A DNA stretch of 64,000 nucleotides from Ruegeria arenilitoris (lineage in GTDB: Bacteria; Pseudomonadota; Alphaproteobacteria; Rhodobacterales; Rhodobacteraceae), in NCBI RefSeq assembly GCF_042675705.1, contig NZ_JBHTJJ010000001.1; one strand, 5' to 3'. Position numbers and translations under genes: made by a program. Shown one piece after another: positions 17,668-25,523 of the stretch. The notes beneath the pieces are model-generated. The model saw only the letters and a program-made list of their open reading frames with translations. It ran no database searches and was not told the DNA's origin. Each line of letters starts with the position of its first letter. Position 1 is the first letter of the stretch.

Positions 17668-18570
17668 TCAGGGTTTTGGCCAGAGCGGATGCGCCACCGG
17701 ATCCTTGGCACGCCAGAAATACTGCCGGAAAACCTGCCCGTACGAGCGATAGACATAGGCCTCGTTGCAGGCCAGATAACGCTCTCTCCCACGGCGATAG
17801 AGCGCGGGCAGCCGATACCATGGCGCCGCCGGATTCATGTGATGAACGACGTGCAGGTTGTTGTTCAGAAACAGAAAGGCAAGCGGCCCGCGGTCTTCGA
17901 CGATCACCGTGCGGGCACGGGAGTTCTCGTGCGCGCGGTGTTCCAGAAAGGTGCGGATCTTGACCAGCGCCAGCCCCAGATAGGCCGCCAGAACATATGC
18001 CCAGACCGGCATGGCCGATTGCGCAACGATCCACAGAACCACTGCCACACCCGGCAGATGCAAGGCCCAGGCCAGCCAGATGTCGCGGTCCCCGCGCACC
18101 GCGCCGCGCCAGTCGTCGCGCAGAAAGGCCAGCTGGCCGATGATCGGGCCCAGCAACATCCGCCCCAACAGCGTGTTGTTCGCCTGATAGACCCACCGCT
18201 GCCACCGTGGCAGCCTGACCCAGATCGCCGGGTCCAGATAGTTGGATTCCGGATCGTCATAGGGGTCGGTCAGGTTGGCATCCTGATGGTGTGCCAGATG
18301 CAGATCGCGAAAACGGTTGTAGGGGATGAACAGCGTCAGCGGCAACGCCATCAGCGCCTCGTTCAGCCACTTTGCGCGGAACGGATGGCCGTGCAGCGCC
18401 TCATGCGTCAACGAAGAATGCAGCGCCGCGACGACGCCCATCATCGACACCGCCAGCCACAGCGACCACGCCGCAACGCCGAAAATCGCAATCAGCCAAA
18501 GGGCATAGCAGGCAAAGATCAGGGCAAAGGTCGGCCATTCGGGGGATTTGGGGGTGGTCGCCTCAGCCAT
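17668..18570 (-). CDS. Membrane fatty-acid desaturase family protein
   Basis: A di-iron membrane oxygenase of 300 residues. The three histidine boxes are visible: HEALHGHP near residue 57, HLAHHQD near 92, and HVVHHMNP near 240, with hydrophobic segments around them. The family introduces double bonds or hydroxyl groups into acyl chains or carotenoid-like substrates; which one applies here cannot be told. It overlaps the DUF2061 gene by eight bases. A divergent XRE regulator lies upstream of both and is the obvious candidate controller. Confidence 0.88.
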   Translation of the reverse strand: MAEATTPKSPEWPTFALIFACYALWLIAIFGVAAWSLWLAVSMMGVVAALHSSLTHEALHGHPFRAKWLNEALMALPLTLFIPYNRFRDLHLAHHQDANLTDPYDDPESNYLDPAIWVRLPRWQRWVYQANNTLLGRMLLGPIIGQLAFLRDDWRGAVRGDRDIWLAWALHLPGVAVVLWIVAQSAMPVWAYVLAAYLGLALVKIRTFLEHRAHENSRARTVIVEDRGPLAFLFLNNNLHVVHHMNPAAPWYRLPALYRRGRERYLACNEAYVYRSYGQVFRQYFWRAKDPVAHPLWPKP

Positions 18571-18766
18571 GCCGCCCCCAGGAGATTCCGGCCCAGATGC
18601 GTTCGTAAATCACGTAGAGCGTCAGCCCGACGGCCGTGTTCACCACCGCCAATGCGCTGCCAATAGCGGCCGAGCCGGTTGCGATCAGCCCCACCACGGT
18701 CATGACCGCAAGGCCCATCGCATTCCAAATGATTGCCTTCACGACAGATCTTCGCCGCGTTTCCAT
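18563..18766 (-). CDS. DUF2061 small membrane protein
   Basis: A 67-residue protein with two predicted membrane helices and the DUF2061 pattern: RSVVKAIIWNAMG at the start and NTAVGLTLYVIYERIWAGI near the end. The role of the family is unknown. The gene overlaps the desaturase start by eight bases, so translation is coupled and a role close to the desaturase is likely. Confidence 0.88.
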   Translation of the reverse strand: METRRRSVVKAIIWNAMGLAVMTVVGLIATGSAAIGSALAVVNTAVGLTLYVIYERIWAGISWGRHG

Positions 18767-18858
18767 TCCGGTCCCCAGTCTTTTTTGCTTTTCAATAAAG
18801 CGTTACCTGCCAGCGGCCCTGTCGAGAATTCCGAATATGATTAACAAATTTCAGCGTT

Positions 18859-18877
18859 CGTGATATTTATCATCACG
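18859..18877. promoter_or_regulatory. Palindromic operator candidate at the XRE gene start
   Basis: CGTGAT and ATCACG form a six-base inverted repeat spaced by seven bases. Inside it TGATA-TT-TATCA forms a second, tighter palindrome. The site reaches the GTG start of the XRE gene, as expected of an autoregulatory operator. Confidence 0.4.
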
Positions 18878-19743
18878 TGCAGGAAAATTTCGACAAACGA
18901 GACCGCGCCGCGCAGTTCCGCCTGCGCCTGGCCCGCGCCATGGAACAGCGGAAGATAAGCCAAAGCGCGCTGGCGCGCACCATCGGGGTCGATCGCTCAA
19001 CCGTGTCCCAGTTGCTGACCGATACGGGCGCGCGCCTGCCCAACGCCCATGTGGTGGGCAGCTGCGCCTCGGCTCTGGGGGTGTCGGCGGATTGGCTGCT
19101 CAGCCTCTCGAACCGACCCGAGAGCGCGGCCGAGCTGCTGGCCAATTCTCTGACCATGACCGAGGCACCCCGCGCCCTGGTCGACGAGCGCATCTTTGAA
19201 TGGCATCAGGAGGCCGCGGGCTACAAAATCCGCTATGTTCCGGCCACCCTGCCCGACATGCTGAAAACCCGCGCCGTGCTGGAATGGGAATACGCGCCGC
19301 ATCTGGGCCGAACCGCCGACCAGGCCATCGGTGCATCAGAAGACCGCCTGACCTGGATGCGCGGGGCCCAGTCCGACTATGAAATCGCCATGCCGCTGTA
19401 TGAGATTCACAGCTTTGTTTATGGCACCGGCTATTATGATGGGCTGCCCCTGCAGGTGCGGCTGGACCAGATCGATCATATGCTGGAGCTGTGCGAACAG
19501 CTGTATCCGCGCATGCGCATCTATCTTTTCGATGCCAAGCGGCTCTATTCCGTGCCGGTCACCATCTTCGGTCCGCTGCTCTGCGTGTTCTATGCCGGCA
19601 GCCACTACATGGCCTTCCGCGACCGGGACCGGATCGAGATTTTTACGCGCCATTTCGATACCTTGGTCCGCGAAGCTGATCTGACTGCCCGGCATTTCCC
19701 GACCCACCTGCGCCAACTGCGCGCGGCCATAGCGGCAGGGTGA
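18877..19743 (+). CDS. XRE-family regulator with DUF5753-like C-terminal region
   Basis: A 288-residue DNA-binding protein. The helix-turn-helix at residues 27-66 (ISQSALARTIGVDRSTVSQLL) is clear. The long C-terminal part begins with YKIRYVPATLPDMLKTRAVLE and has aromatic-rich strands. It resembles, by eye, the DUF5753-type sensor region of XRE regulators better known in actinobacteria. Its ligand is unknown. The start is GTG with no clear ribosome-binding site, and a palindrome overlaps it. It is divergent from the DUF2061-desaturase operon, which it probably controls together with itself. Confidence 0.82.
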   Translation: MQENFDKRDRAAQFRLRLARAMEQRKISQSALARTIGVDRSTVSQLLTDTGARLPNAHVVGSCASALGVSADWLLSLSNRPESAAELLANSLTMTEAPRALVDERIFEWHQEAAGYKIRYVPATLPDMLKTRAVLEWEYAPHLGRTADQAIGASEDRLTWMRGAQSDYEIAMPLYEIHSFVYGTGYYDGLPLQVRLDQIDHMLELCEQLYPRMRIYLFDAKRLYSVPVTIFGPLLCVFYAGSHYMAFRDRDRIEIFTRHFDTLVREADLTARHFPTHLRQLRAAIAAG

Positions 19744-19833
19744 CACAAGCCAACAGGTGCAATTTCCCATCCGATCCCCTATATTGAGGTGCGCGAAAAT
19801 CCGAACGATCCGACCAAAAGGAGGATATCAGGA

Positions 19834-20016
19834 ATGGACGCTCTCAAAACCGCTCAATACGCGCGCGCCCTCTACTCGGCGCATGGCGACAAGGCCGAGG
19901 CCGAAGCCGCCCAGAAAGCCCGCGAATTCGAAGCCGCCGGAAACGTGGAAGAGGCGCAGAACTGGCAGGCCGTTCGCGCCTCGATCCGTCAGATGCGCGG
20001 CCCCAACCAGGGCTAG
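19834..20016 (+). CDS. Small hypothetical protein, 60 residues
   Basis: Family not recognised. The protein is mostly helical and rich in Ala, Glu and Lys (KAEAEAAQKAREFEAAGNVE), cytoplasmic, without membrane segment or Cys. An unusually strong ribosome-binding site AAAGGAGG lies about ten bases before the ATG, which suggests real and possibly abundant expression. The stop overlaps the end of the convergent carnitine-operon SDR by three bases. Confidence 0.75.
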   Translation: MDALKTAQYARALYSAHGDKAEAEAAQKAREFEAAGNVEEAQNWQAVRASIRQMRGPNQG

Positions 20017-20774
20017 AGCTTGGGGTCGGGGTTCACGGTGTGCCCATCGACGGCGATGACCTGCCCCGACACCAACCGTGCCGCATCCGAGGCCAGGAAC
20101 ACCGCCATGGCGGCAATGTCATGCGCTTCGACGAAGCGGCCCATCGAAGTACCCGCCGCATAGCCCTGATAGACCTGATCGCGGGTCATGCCCTTGGCGG
20201 TCGCTTCGCGCTGCAGTACGCCCTCCATCCGCGGGCCTTCCACCGCGCCGGGGCAGATGACGTTGCACCGCACGCCGTGCGGCCCCAGCTCCATCGCCAG
20301 GGTCTTGCCCAGCCCGATCACCGCCCATTTCGCCGCCGCATAGGGCGCACGGTTGGGATAGCCGTACTGCCCGGCGGTGGAGGATGTGATCAACACCGCG
20401 CCGCGCCCCTGCCGCTTGAGCATCGGCGCCGCGTATTTCGCGCACAGAAACGCCCCATCCAGATTGACGGAAATACATTTTTGCCAATCGCTTAACGCAA
20501 CATCCTCGACCAATGCGGTCGGCCCCGCGATACCCGCATTCGCGCACAGAACGTCCAAACCGCCCCACTGCGCCGCGATCTCGGCGAACAGCGCTGCGAC
20601 GGCGGCCTCATCCGACACATCGACCTGCGATCGCCCCCAGTGATCCGGGCAGGCCTGAAGCGCAGCCGCGTCCACATCGGCCACCCAAACCTGCGCGCCC
20701 GCGGCGTCGAACGCCTCGGCCATCGCGCGCCCCACGCCCGAGGCACCGGCGGTGATCAGAACCCGCCCCGTCAT
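20013..20774 (-). CDS. SDR-family dehydrogenase in the carnitine operon
   Basis: A classical SDR of 253 residues with intact sites: the TAGASGVGRAM cofactor loop near residue 8, NAGIAG near 84, ITSSTAGQYG with the catalytic Ser, and YAAAK near 150. It is the third gene of an operon for L-carnitine breakdown and overlaps the carnitine dehydrogenase-thioesterase gene by four bases. L-carnitine oxidation itself is already covered by that gene. This enzyme may oxidise another stereoisomer or a side-product; D-carnitine is my leading guess, and acetoacetate/3-hydroxybutyrate interconversion is an alternative. The SDR call is firm; the substrate is inference from context only. Confidence 0.88.
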   Translation of the reverse strand: MTGRVLITAGASGVGRAMAEAFDAAGAQVWVADVDAAALQACPDHWGRSQVDVSDEAAVAALFAEIAAQWGGLDVLCANAGIAGPTALVEDVALSDWQKCISVNLDGAFLCAKYAAPMLKRQGRGAVLITSSTAGQYGYPNRAPYAAAKWAVIGLGKTLAMELGPHGVRCNVICPGAVEGPRMEGVLQREATAKGMTRDQVYQGYAAGTSMGRFVEAHDIAAMAVFLASDAARLVSGQVIAVDGHTVNPDPKL

Positions 20775-22234
20775 GCCGGTTTGCGGATCGCCGCCCCCGC
20801 GCCCTCGGGATAGGGCAACCCGGCCTGCGCTTCGGCGATGCGGGCCATCGCGGCCTCAATCCGCGGAGACGGCGCACAGGGCCGACGGGTTTCCAGACTG
20901 ACATGCAGCAGAAAGCTCTCGCCCGTGGCCAGCAGTTTGTCGCCCTCGTACATGCTGTGGAACAGGTGCAGCTTCTTGCCCTGCCCCAACAGCATCTGCG
21001 TGCGCACCTCGATTTTCGCCCCGGCATGGGCCTCGTCCAGATGCCTGATGTGATTTTCAGCGGTGAAATAGCTGCCGCCCGAGGCGATGTAGTCGGCATC
21101 GCAGCCGATGATCTCCATGAAGCGGTCGGTCGCAGCGGCAAAGGCCTCAAGATACCGCGCCTCGTTCATGTGGCCGTTGTAGTCGGTCCAGTCGAGCGGC
21201 ACCGCGCGGGCCAGTGTCAGGATCGGCTGGCTCAGATCCGCCTGTTCCAGCGTCGGCAGGGCACCCGGCTTCAACAGCGCGTCATGCTGGTTCAGCACCG
21301 CCCCCGCGCCCCAGTCGCGCGCCTTCAAGGCCCGCATCATGCCCACCAGATTGTTGTCGCGAATGCGCTCCAACTCGCGGATCGAGTGCATCCCCGATTG
21401 CGCATCGGACTGGTCGGCAATCATGTCGACCAGATCTTCGGTGAACTCGGGCACGTCCATCAACTTGGTCCAGGGCCATTTCAGCGCCGGGCCGAACTGG
21501 GCCATGAAATGCCGCATCCCGGCCTCGCCCCCGGCCACGCGATAGGTCTCGAACAGGCCCATCTGCGCCCAGCGGATGCCGAAACCCATGCGGATCGCCT
21601 CGTCCACCTCCTCGGTCGTGGCCACACCGTCTTTGACCAGCCACAGCGCCTCGCGCCAGACGGCCTCGAGGAACCGGTCGGCGATATGCGCGTCGATCTC
21701 CTTGCGGACCTGCAGCGGGAAGAACCCGACCGAGCGCAACACGTCCTTGGCCTGCCCGACCAGTTCGGGCGGGTTGGCGGCCGAGGGCACCAGTTCGACC
21801 AGCGGCAGCAGATAGACCGGGTTGAACGGGTGCGTCACCACGATCTGTTCGGGCCGCAGCGCGCCTTCCTGCAACTCGGACGGCTTGAACCCGCTGGTCG
21901 AGGACCCGATGATCGCCGCCGGATCACAGACCTCCTGCAACCCCTTGTAGACCTTCCGCTTCAGATCCAGCCGCTCGGGCACGCTCTCCTGTATCCACGT
22001 TGCCCCCTGCACCGCGTCGGCCATGTCGGCATGAAAGCTCAGCGCGCCTTCGGGCGGCAGCGGCACATCGCTCAGCCCGGGCAACGACCGCCGGGCATTG
22101 TCCAGGACCTCGCCGATCTTGCGCTCGGCCTCGGGGTCCGGATCAAACACCCGTACATCCCAGCCATTCAGCAGAAACCGCGCGGCCCATCCGCCGCCGA
22201 TCACGCCACCACCGATGATCGCTGCCGTTTTCAT
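20771..22234 (-). CDS. L-carnitine dehydrogenase fused to hotdog thioesterase
   Basis: Oxidises L-carnitine to 3-dehydrocarnitine with NAD+ (3-hydroxyacyl-CoA-dehydrogenase-like domain, residues 1 to about 315; cofactor motif IGGGVIGGGW). The C-terminal hotdog thioesterase domain (about residues 340-460, LDWTDYNGHMNEARYLEAF) is expected to release glycine betaine from betainyl-CoA. In Pseudomonas these are separate proteins, CdhA and CdhB. The chosen ATG has GGAG six bases upstream and starts right at the dinucleotide fold. It lies between the BKACE gene and the SDR gene. Family and pathway are from established knowledge plus this gene order. Confidence 0.92.
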   Translation of the reverse strand: MKTAAIIGGGVIGGGWAARFLLNGWDVRVFDPDPEAERKIGEVLDNARRSLPGLSDVPLPPEGALSFHADMADAVQGATWIQESVPERLDLKRKVYKGLQEVCDPAAIIGSSTSGFKPSELQEGALRPEQIVVTHPFNPVYLLPLVELVPSAANPPELVGQAKDVLRSVGFFPLQVRKEIDAHIADRFLEAVWREALWLVKDGVATTEEVDEAIRMGFGIRWAQMGLFETYRVAGGEAGMRHFMAQFGPALKWPWTKLMDVPEFTEDLVDMIADQSDAQSGMHSIRELERIRDNNLVGMMRALKARDWGAGAVLNQHDALLKPGALPTLEQADLSQPILTLARAVPLDWTDYNGHMNEARYLEAFAAATDRFMEIIGCDADYIASGGSYFTAENHIRHLDEAHAGAKIEVRTQMLLGQGKKLHLFHSMYEGDKLLATGESFLLHVSLETRRPCAPSPRIEAAMARIAEAQAGLPYPEGAGAAIRKPA

Positions 22235-22315
22235 CTTCTCTCCTTCGCCCCGAACGTTCACGCCGCACCGGGGGCCATCGTTGTTCGACAGGTTTTGCGA
22301 GGGTCGCCTCGCCTG

Positions 22316-23230
22316 TCAGGACGCCACAGGCGCCCGTTTGACCAATCCCAGCTTCTCGCGCACCTCGGCCGGGCCGATCACCCGCGCGCCCATGTTCTCG
22401 ATGATCGTTCCGGCGCGCTCGACCAGTTGCCAGTTTTCGGCCAGCACCCCCTTGTCCAGCCACAGGTTGTCCTCGAGCCCCACGCGCACGTTGCCGCCCG
22501 CCAGAACCGAGGCCGCCACATAGGCCATCTGATGCCGCCCCAGCGAGAACGCGCTGAAGGTCCAGTCGTCGGGCACGTTGTTCACCATCGCCATGAAGGT
22601 GTTCAGGTCATCCGGCGCGCCCCACGGCACGCCCATGCACAGCTGCACCAGTGCATTCGGGGCCAGAACGCCCTCTTTCACTAGCTGCTTGGCGAACCAC
22701 AGATGACCGGTGTCAAAGGCCTCGATCTCGGGCTTCACGCCCAGATCGGTCATCATCTGCCCCATCGCCCGCAAGGCGCCGGGCGTGTTGGTCATGACAT
22801 AGTCGGCCTCGGCAAAGTTCATGGTGCCGCAATCCAGCGTGCAGATCTCGGGCAGACACTCGGCCACATGGGCCACCCGTTCCGACGCGCCGATCATGTC
22901 GGTCCCCTCGGCCACGGGAAACGGGGCTTCGACTCCGCCGAACACGATGTCGCCGCCCATGCCGGCGGTCAGGTTCAGAACCACGTCCACCTCGGCGTCG
23001 CGGATGCGGTCGGTCACCTCGCGATACAGGTCCAGACGGCGGCTGGGCGCGCCGGTTTCGGGGTCGCGCACATGGCAATGCACCACCGCCGCCCCGGCCT
23101 TGGCTGCAGCAATGGCGCTGTCGGCGATCTGCTTGGGTGAACGCGGTACATGTGGGCTGCGATCCTGCGTCCCGCCCGAGCCGGTCACGGCGCAGGTGAT
23201 GAAGACTTCGCGGTTCATTTCCAAAGGCAT
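22316..23230 (-). CDS. BKACE (DUF849) 3-dehydrocarnitine cleavage enzyme
   Basis: A Zn-dependent beta-keto acid cleavage enzyme: 3-dehydrocarnitine + acetyl-CoA gives betainyl-CoA + acetoacetate. It is the CdhC-type member of the carnitine route. It has 304 residues in a TIM-barrel layout. The metal-binding VHCHVRDP is near residue 48, and NLTAGMGGD and CTLDCGTMNFA follow. First gene of the operon, 81 bases before carnitine dehydrogenase. GGGGAT precedes the chosen ATG; a second in-frame ATG four codons later is also possible. Confidence 0.9.
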   Translation of the reverse strand: MPLEMNREVFITCAVTGSGGTQDRSPHVPRSPKQIADSAIAAAKAGAAVVHCHVRDPETGAPSRRLDLYREVTDRIRDAEVDVVLNLTAGMGGDIVFGGVEAPFPVAEGTDMIGASERVAHVAECLPEICTLDCGTMNFAEADYVMTNTPGALRAMGQMMTDLGVKPEIEAFDTGHLWFAKQLVKEGVLAPNALVQLCMGVPWGAPDDLNTFMAMVNNVPDDWTFSAFSLGRHQMAYVAASVLAGGNVRVGLEDNLWLDKGVLAENWQLVERAGTIIENMGARVIGPAEVREKLGLVKRAPVAS

Positions 23231-23302
23231 GGTGTTATCCCCAGGTTATACCGGGCTTCGCCATGGGTTTTCCCCAGGCTTCTCCCCGGATTCCGATTTG
23301 CG

Positions 23303-23347
23303 TCTGGCCCCGACTCTGGCGCAGCCTTGACCAGACAACTTGCCAGA
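23303..23347. promoter_or_regulatory. Symmetric four-copy TCTGG operator array
   Basis: TCTGG occurs at 23303 and 23315, and its complement CCAGA at 23331 and 23343. Both pairs have a 12-base period and the whole array is symmetric about base 23325. The wider half-site reads NTCTGGC or NTCTGGT. The array lies between the divergent carnitine operon and its AraC-type regulator, 17 bases before the regulator start, so it is the likely binding site. Confidence 0.6.
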
Positions 23348-23363
23348 ATGCGAATCAGACTTG

Positions 23364-24350
23364 ATGAAATCCGCAAAAAACATCCTCCAGCCCGAGCACC
23401 GCGCGCTGAAAACCGCCGTTCTGGTGCTGGACGAGTGCAACACGCTCAGCTTCGCCTCGGCGGTGGACCCGATGCGCGCCGCCAACCGGCTGGCCGATCG
23501 CCCGGCCTTCGACTGGGACTACGTGACCGCCACGCCCGAGCCGGCGATGCTGACCAGCGCGTTGCAGGTGCCGGGCATCCCGCTGGCGCGTCTCGACCAC
23601 TGTGACCTGATGATCGTGATCGCGGGGTTCAATCTGGTGCGCCACGCCACCCCGAGCCTGCTGGCCGGTCTGCGTCGCATCGCCAATAGCGGCGCCACGA
23701 TGGCGGGCATCGATGGAGGGCCCTGGCTGCTGGCCGAAGCGGGGCTGCTTGACGGTCACGCCGCCACCACCCATTGGGAAGATCTCGAGACCTTCGCCAC
23801 CCGTTTCCCCGAAATCGACGTGCGCCCTGACCGGTTCACCGTGTCCGGCAACCGCCTGACCTCGGGCGGTGCGATCCCCGCGGTCGAGATGATGCTGCAC
23901 ATCATCGCGGCACGCCACGGCGCCGGCTTCGCGGCCCGTGTCTCGGGCCTGTTCCTCTACGAAGGCGCCCCCGAACCCGGCAGACCGCAGAGCCGCACTG
24001 GCGTGCCGCACCGCCACAGCGCTCTGACCGCCCGCGCCAACGCGATCATGCAGGCCGCGCTGGACGACCCGCTGCCCCTGGCCGAGATCGCAAAGGCCCT
24101 GGGAACCAGCCCGCGCACCCTGCAGCAGCAATTCCGCCTGCGGCTGAACACCACGCCACAGGACCACTACCTGCAACTGCGCCTGGCCGAGGCCCGCCGT
24201 CTGGTCACCGACACCGACATGCCGCTGATGGATGTGGCACTGGCCACGGGGTTCACGTCACAATCCAGCTTCGCGCGCGCTTTCCGCACGGCGCATGGAC
24301 TATCCGCCCGCGACCTCAGGCAGGACCGCACCCAGCCCACCCATCACTGA
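23364..24350 (+). CDS. cdhR: CdhR-like GATase1/AraC transcriptional regulator
   Basis: A GlxA-type regulator of 328 residues. The N-terminal DJ-1/PfpI-like domain (residues 15-200) has GGPW in place of the nucleophile Cys (AGIDGGPWLLAEAG), so it senses and does not catalyse. The C-terminal AraC domain has two helix-turn-helix motifs: LAEIAKALGTSPRTLQQQF and MDVALATGFTSQSSFARAF. Divergent from the carnitine genes, it is most likely CdhR, the carnitine-responsive activator. The ATG was preferred to an upstream TTG because of length and start type. Confidence 0.85.
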   Translation: MKSAKNILQPEHRALKTAVLVLDECNTLSFASAVDPMRAANRLADRPAFDWDYVTATPEPAMLTSALQVPGIPLARLDHCDLMIVIAGFNLVRHATPSLLAGLRRIANSGATMAGIDGGPWLLAEAGLLDGHAATTHWEDLETFATRFPEIDVRPDRFTVSGNRLTSGGAIPAVEMMLHIIAARHGAGFAARVSGLFLYEGAPEPGRPQSRTGVPHRHSALTARANAIMQAALDDPLPLAEIAKALGTSPRTLQQQFRLRLNTTPQDHYLQLRLAEARRLVTDTDMPLMDVALATGFTSQSSFARAFRTAHGLSARDLRQDRTQPTHH

Positions 24351-24400
24351 CGGGCGAGCTTCCTCTGGTCATAGATTTGGGGGGAGTTGGCTACGGCGAC

Positions 24401-24415
24401 GGGGGCAGCGCCCCC
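24401..24415. terminator. GC hairpin between cdhR and the aldo/keto reductase gene
   Basis: GGGGGC and GCCCCC form a six-base stem with a three-base loop between two convergent genes. There is no T-tract on either side, so it may be a structural 3' end and not a classical terminator. Confidence 0.35.
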
Positions 24416-24420
24416 ATCCC

Positions 24421-25467
24421 TCAATACGGCATCGGATGCGCGCGATGGGCCGCGTTGATCTCGGCCATAACCTCATCGGACAGCACGACATCCCGCCCCT
24501 CCAGGATCCGTTCCAGCTGCGCCTGCGTGGTCGCGCCAAATATGACCGAGGTCATGAACGGCCGCGCCTGGCACCAGGCGAGCGCCATGTGCACCGGGTC
24601 CAGCCCGTGTTTCGCGGCAATCGCCAGATAGGCCGCGACCGCGTCGAACACCCGATCGCCCTTGCGCCCGCCCATCTGCGGCACGATCGACATGCGCGAT
24701 CCCTCTGGCACCGCCCCGCCCTGATACTTGCCGGTCAGAAATCCGGCGGCCAGCGGCGAGAAAGCCAGAAGACCCACATCCTCATAGGCGCTCAGCTCGG
24801 CCATGTCGGTGTCATACAGGCGGCACAACAGGGAATACTCGTTCTGGATCGACGCCACCCGCGGTGCCCCCATCTCGTCGGACAGGCGCAGCCACTGGGC
24901 GGTGCCCCAGGCGCTTTCGTTCGACAGGCCGAAGGCGCGGATATTGCCCTTGTCCACCTGCGCCTGCAGCGCCTCGAGGCATTCCCGCATGTTGTCCAGA
25001 ACCGCCTGCCTGTCGCCGCCCGACGGGTCGTAGTCCCAATTCTGCCGGAACATGTAACTGCCGCGGTTGGGCCAATGGAATTGGTATAGGTCGATGTAGT
25101 CGGTCTGCAGACGCCGCAACGATCCCTCGATGGCTCCGGGGATCGTGCTGGCCGAGATCGGTGCTCCGTCCCGCGCATGCGTGAAGCCGGCGCCCGAATG
25201 CTTGGTCGCCAGAACATAGCTGCCGCGGCGGGCCGGATGTGCCGCATTCCAGTTGCCGATGATCCGCTCGGTCTTGCCCACGGTCTCCTTGGTGATCGGG
25301 TTGACCGGATACATCTCGGCGGCATCGAGGAAATTGATCCCGGCCGCCAGCGCCGTGTCGATCTGACGATGCGCATCCGCCTCAGGGGTCTGCGTGCCGA
25401 ATGTCATGGTTCCGAGGCACAGGTCCGAGACTTGGATGCCCGTGCGGCCCAACGGTTTCATTTTCAT
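24421..25467 (-). CDS. Aldo/keto reductase, Tas-like
   Basis: An NADP-dependent TIM-barrel oxidoreductase of 348 residues. N-terminal LGRTGIQVSDLCLGTMTFG, catalytic Asp/Tyr in LDAAEMYP (about residues 50-58), the Lys in ATKHSGAG near 85 and the His in YQFHWPNRG near 128 form the usual tetrad. The cofactor loop near the end contains FGATTQAQLERIL. Closest in layout to E. coli Tas; substrate unknown. AGGAG eight bases upstream fixes the start, although the frame runs on upstream. Confidence 0.9.
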   Translation of the reverse strand: MKMKPLGRTGIQVSDLCLGTMTFGTQTPEADAHRQIDTALAAGINFLDAAEMYPVNPITKETVGKTERIIGNWNAAHPARRGSYVLATKHSGAGFTHARDGAPISASTIPGAIEGSLRRLQTDYIDLYQFHWPNRGSYMFRQNWDYDPSGGDRQAVLDNMRECLEALQAQVDKGNIRAFGLSNESAWGTAQWLRLSDEMGAPRVASIQNEYSLLCRLYDTDMAELSAYEDVGLLAFSPLAAGFLTGKYQGGAVPEGSRMSIVPQMGGRKGDRVFDAVAAYLAIAAKHGLDPVHMALAWCQARPFMTSVIFGATTQAQLERILEGRDVVLSDEVMAEINAAHRAHPMPY

Positions 25468-25523
25468 CAATCCATCTCCTGTCGCGCGGATCGCCACGCC
25501 TGCAATCTGATTTCGGTCCCGAG

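Noticed and set aside
20903..22684. A 593-codon open frame on the plus strand
   Set aside because: It runs antisense to the carnitine dehydrogenase fusion and BKACE genes. Those have conserved domains and motifs, while this frame is rich in His, Gln and Arg, typical of an antisense shadow in GC-rich DNA.
23238..23278. Two TCCCCAGG copies 33 bases apart near the BKACE start
   Set aside because: One lies in the leader and one further upstream, without symmetry to the main operator array. Two copies of a GC-rich eight-base word are weak evidence.
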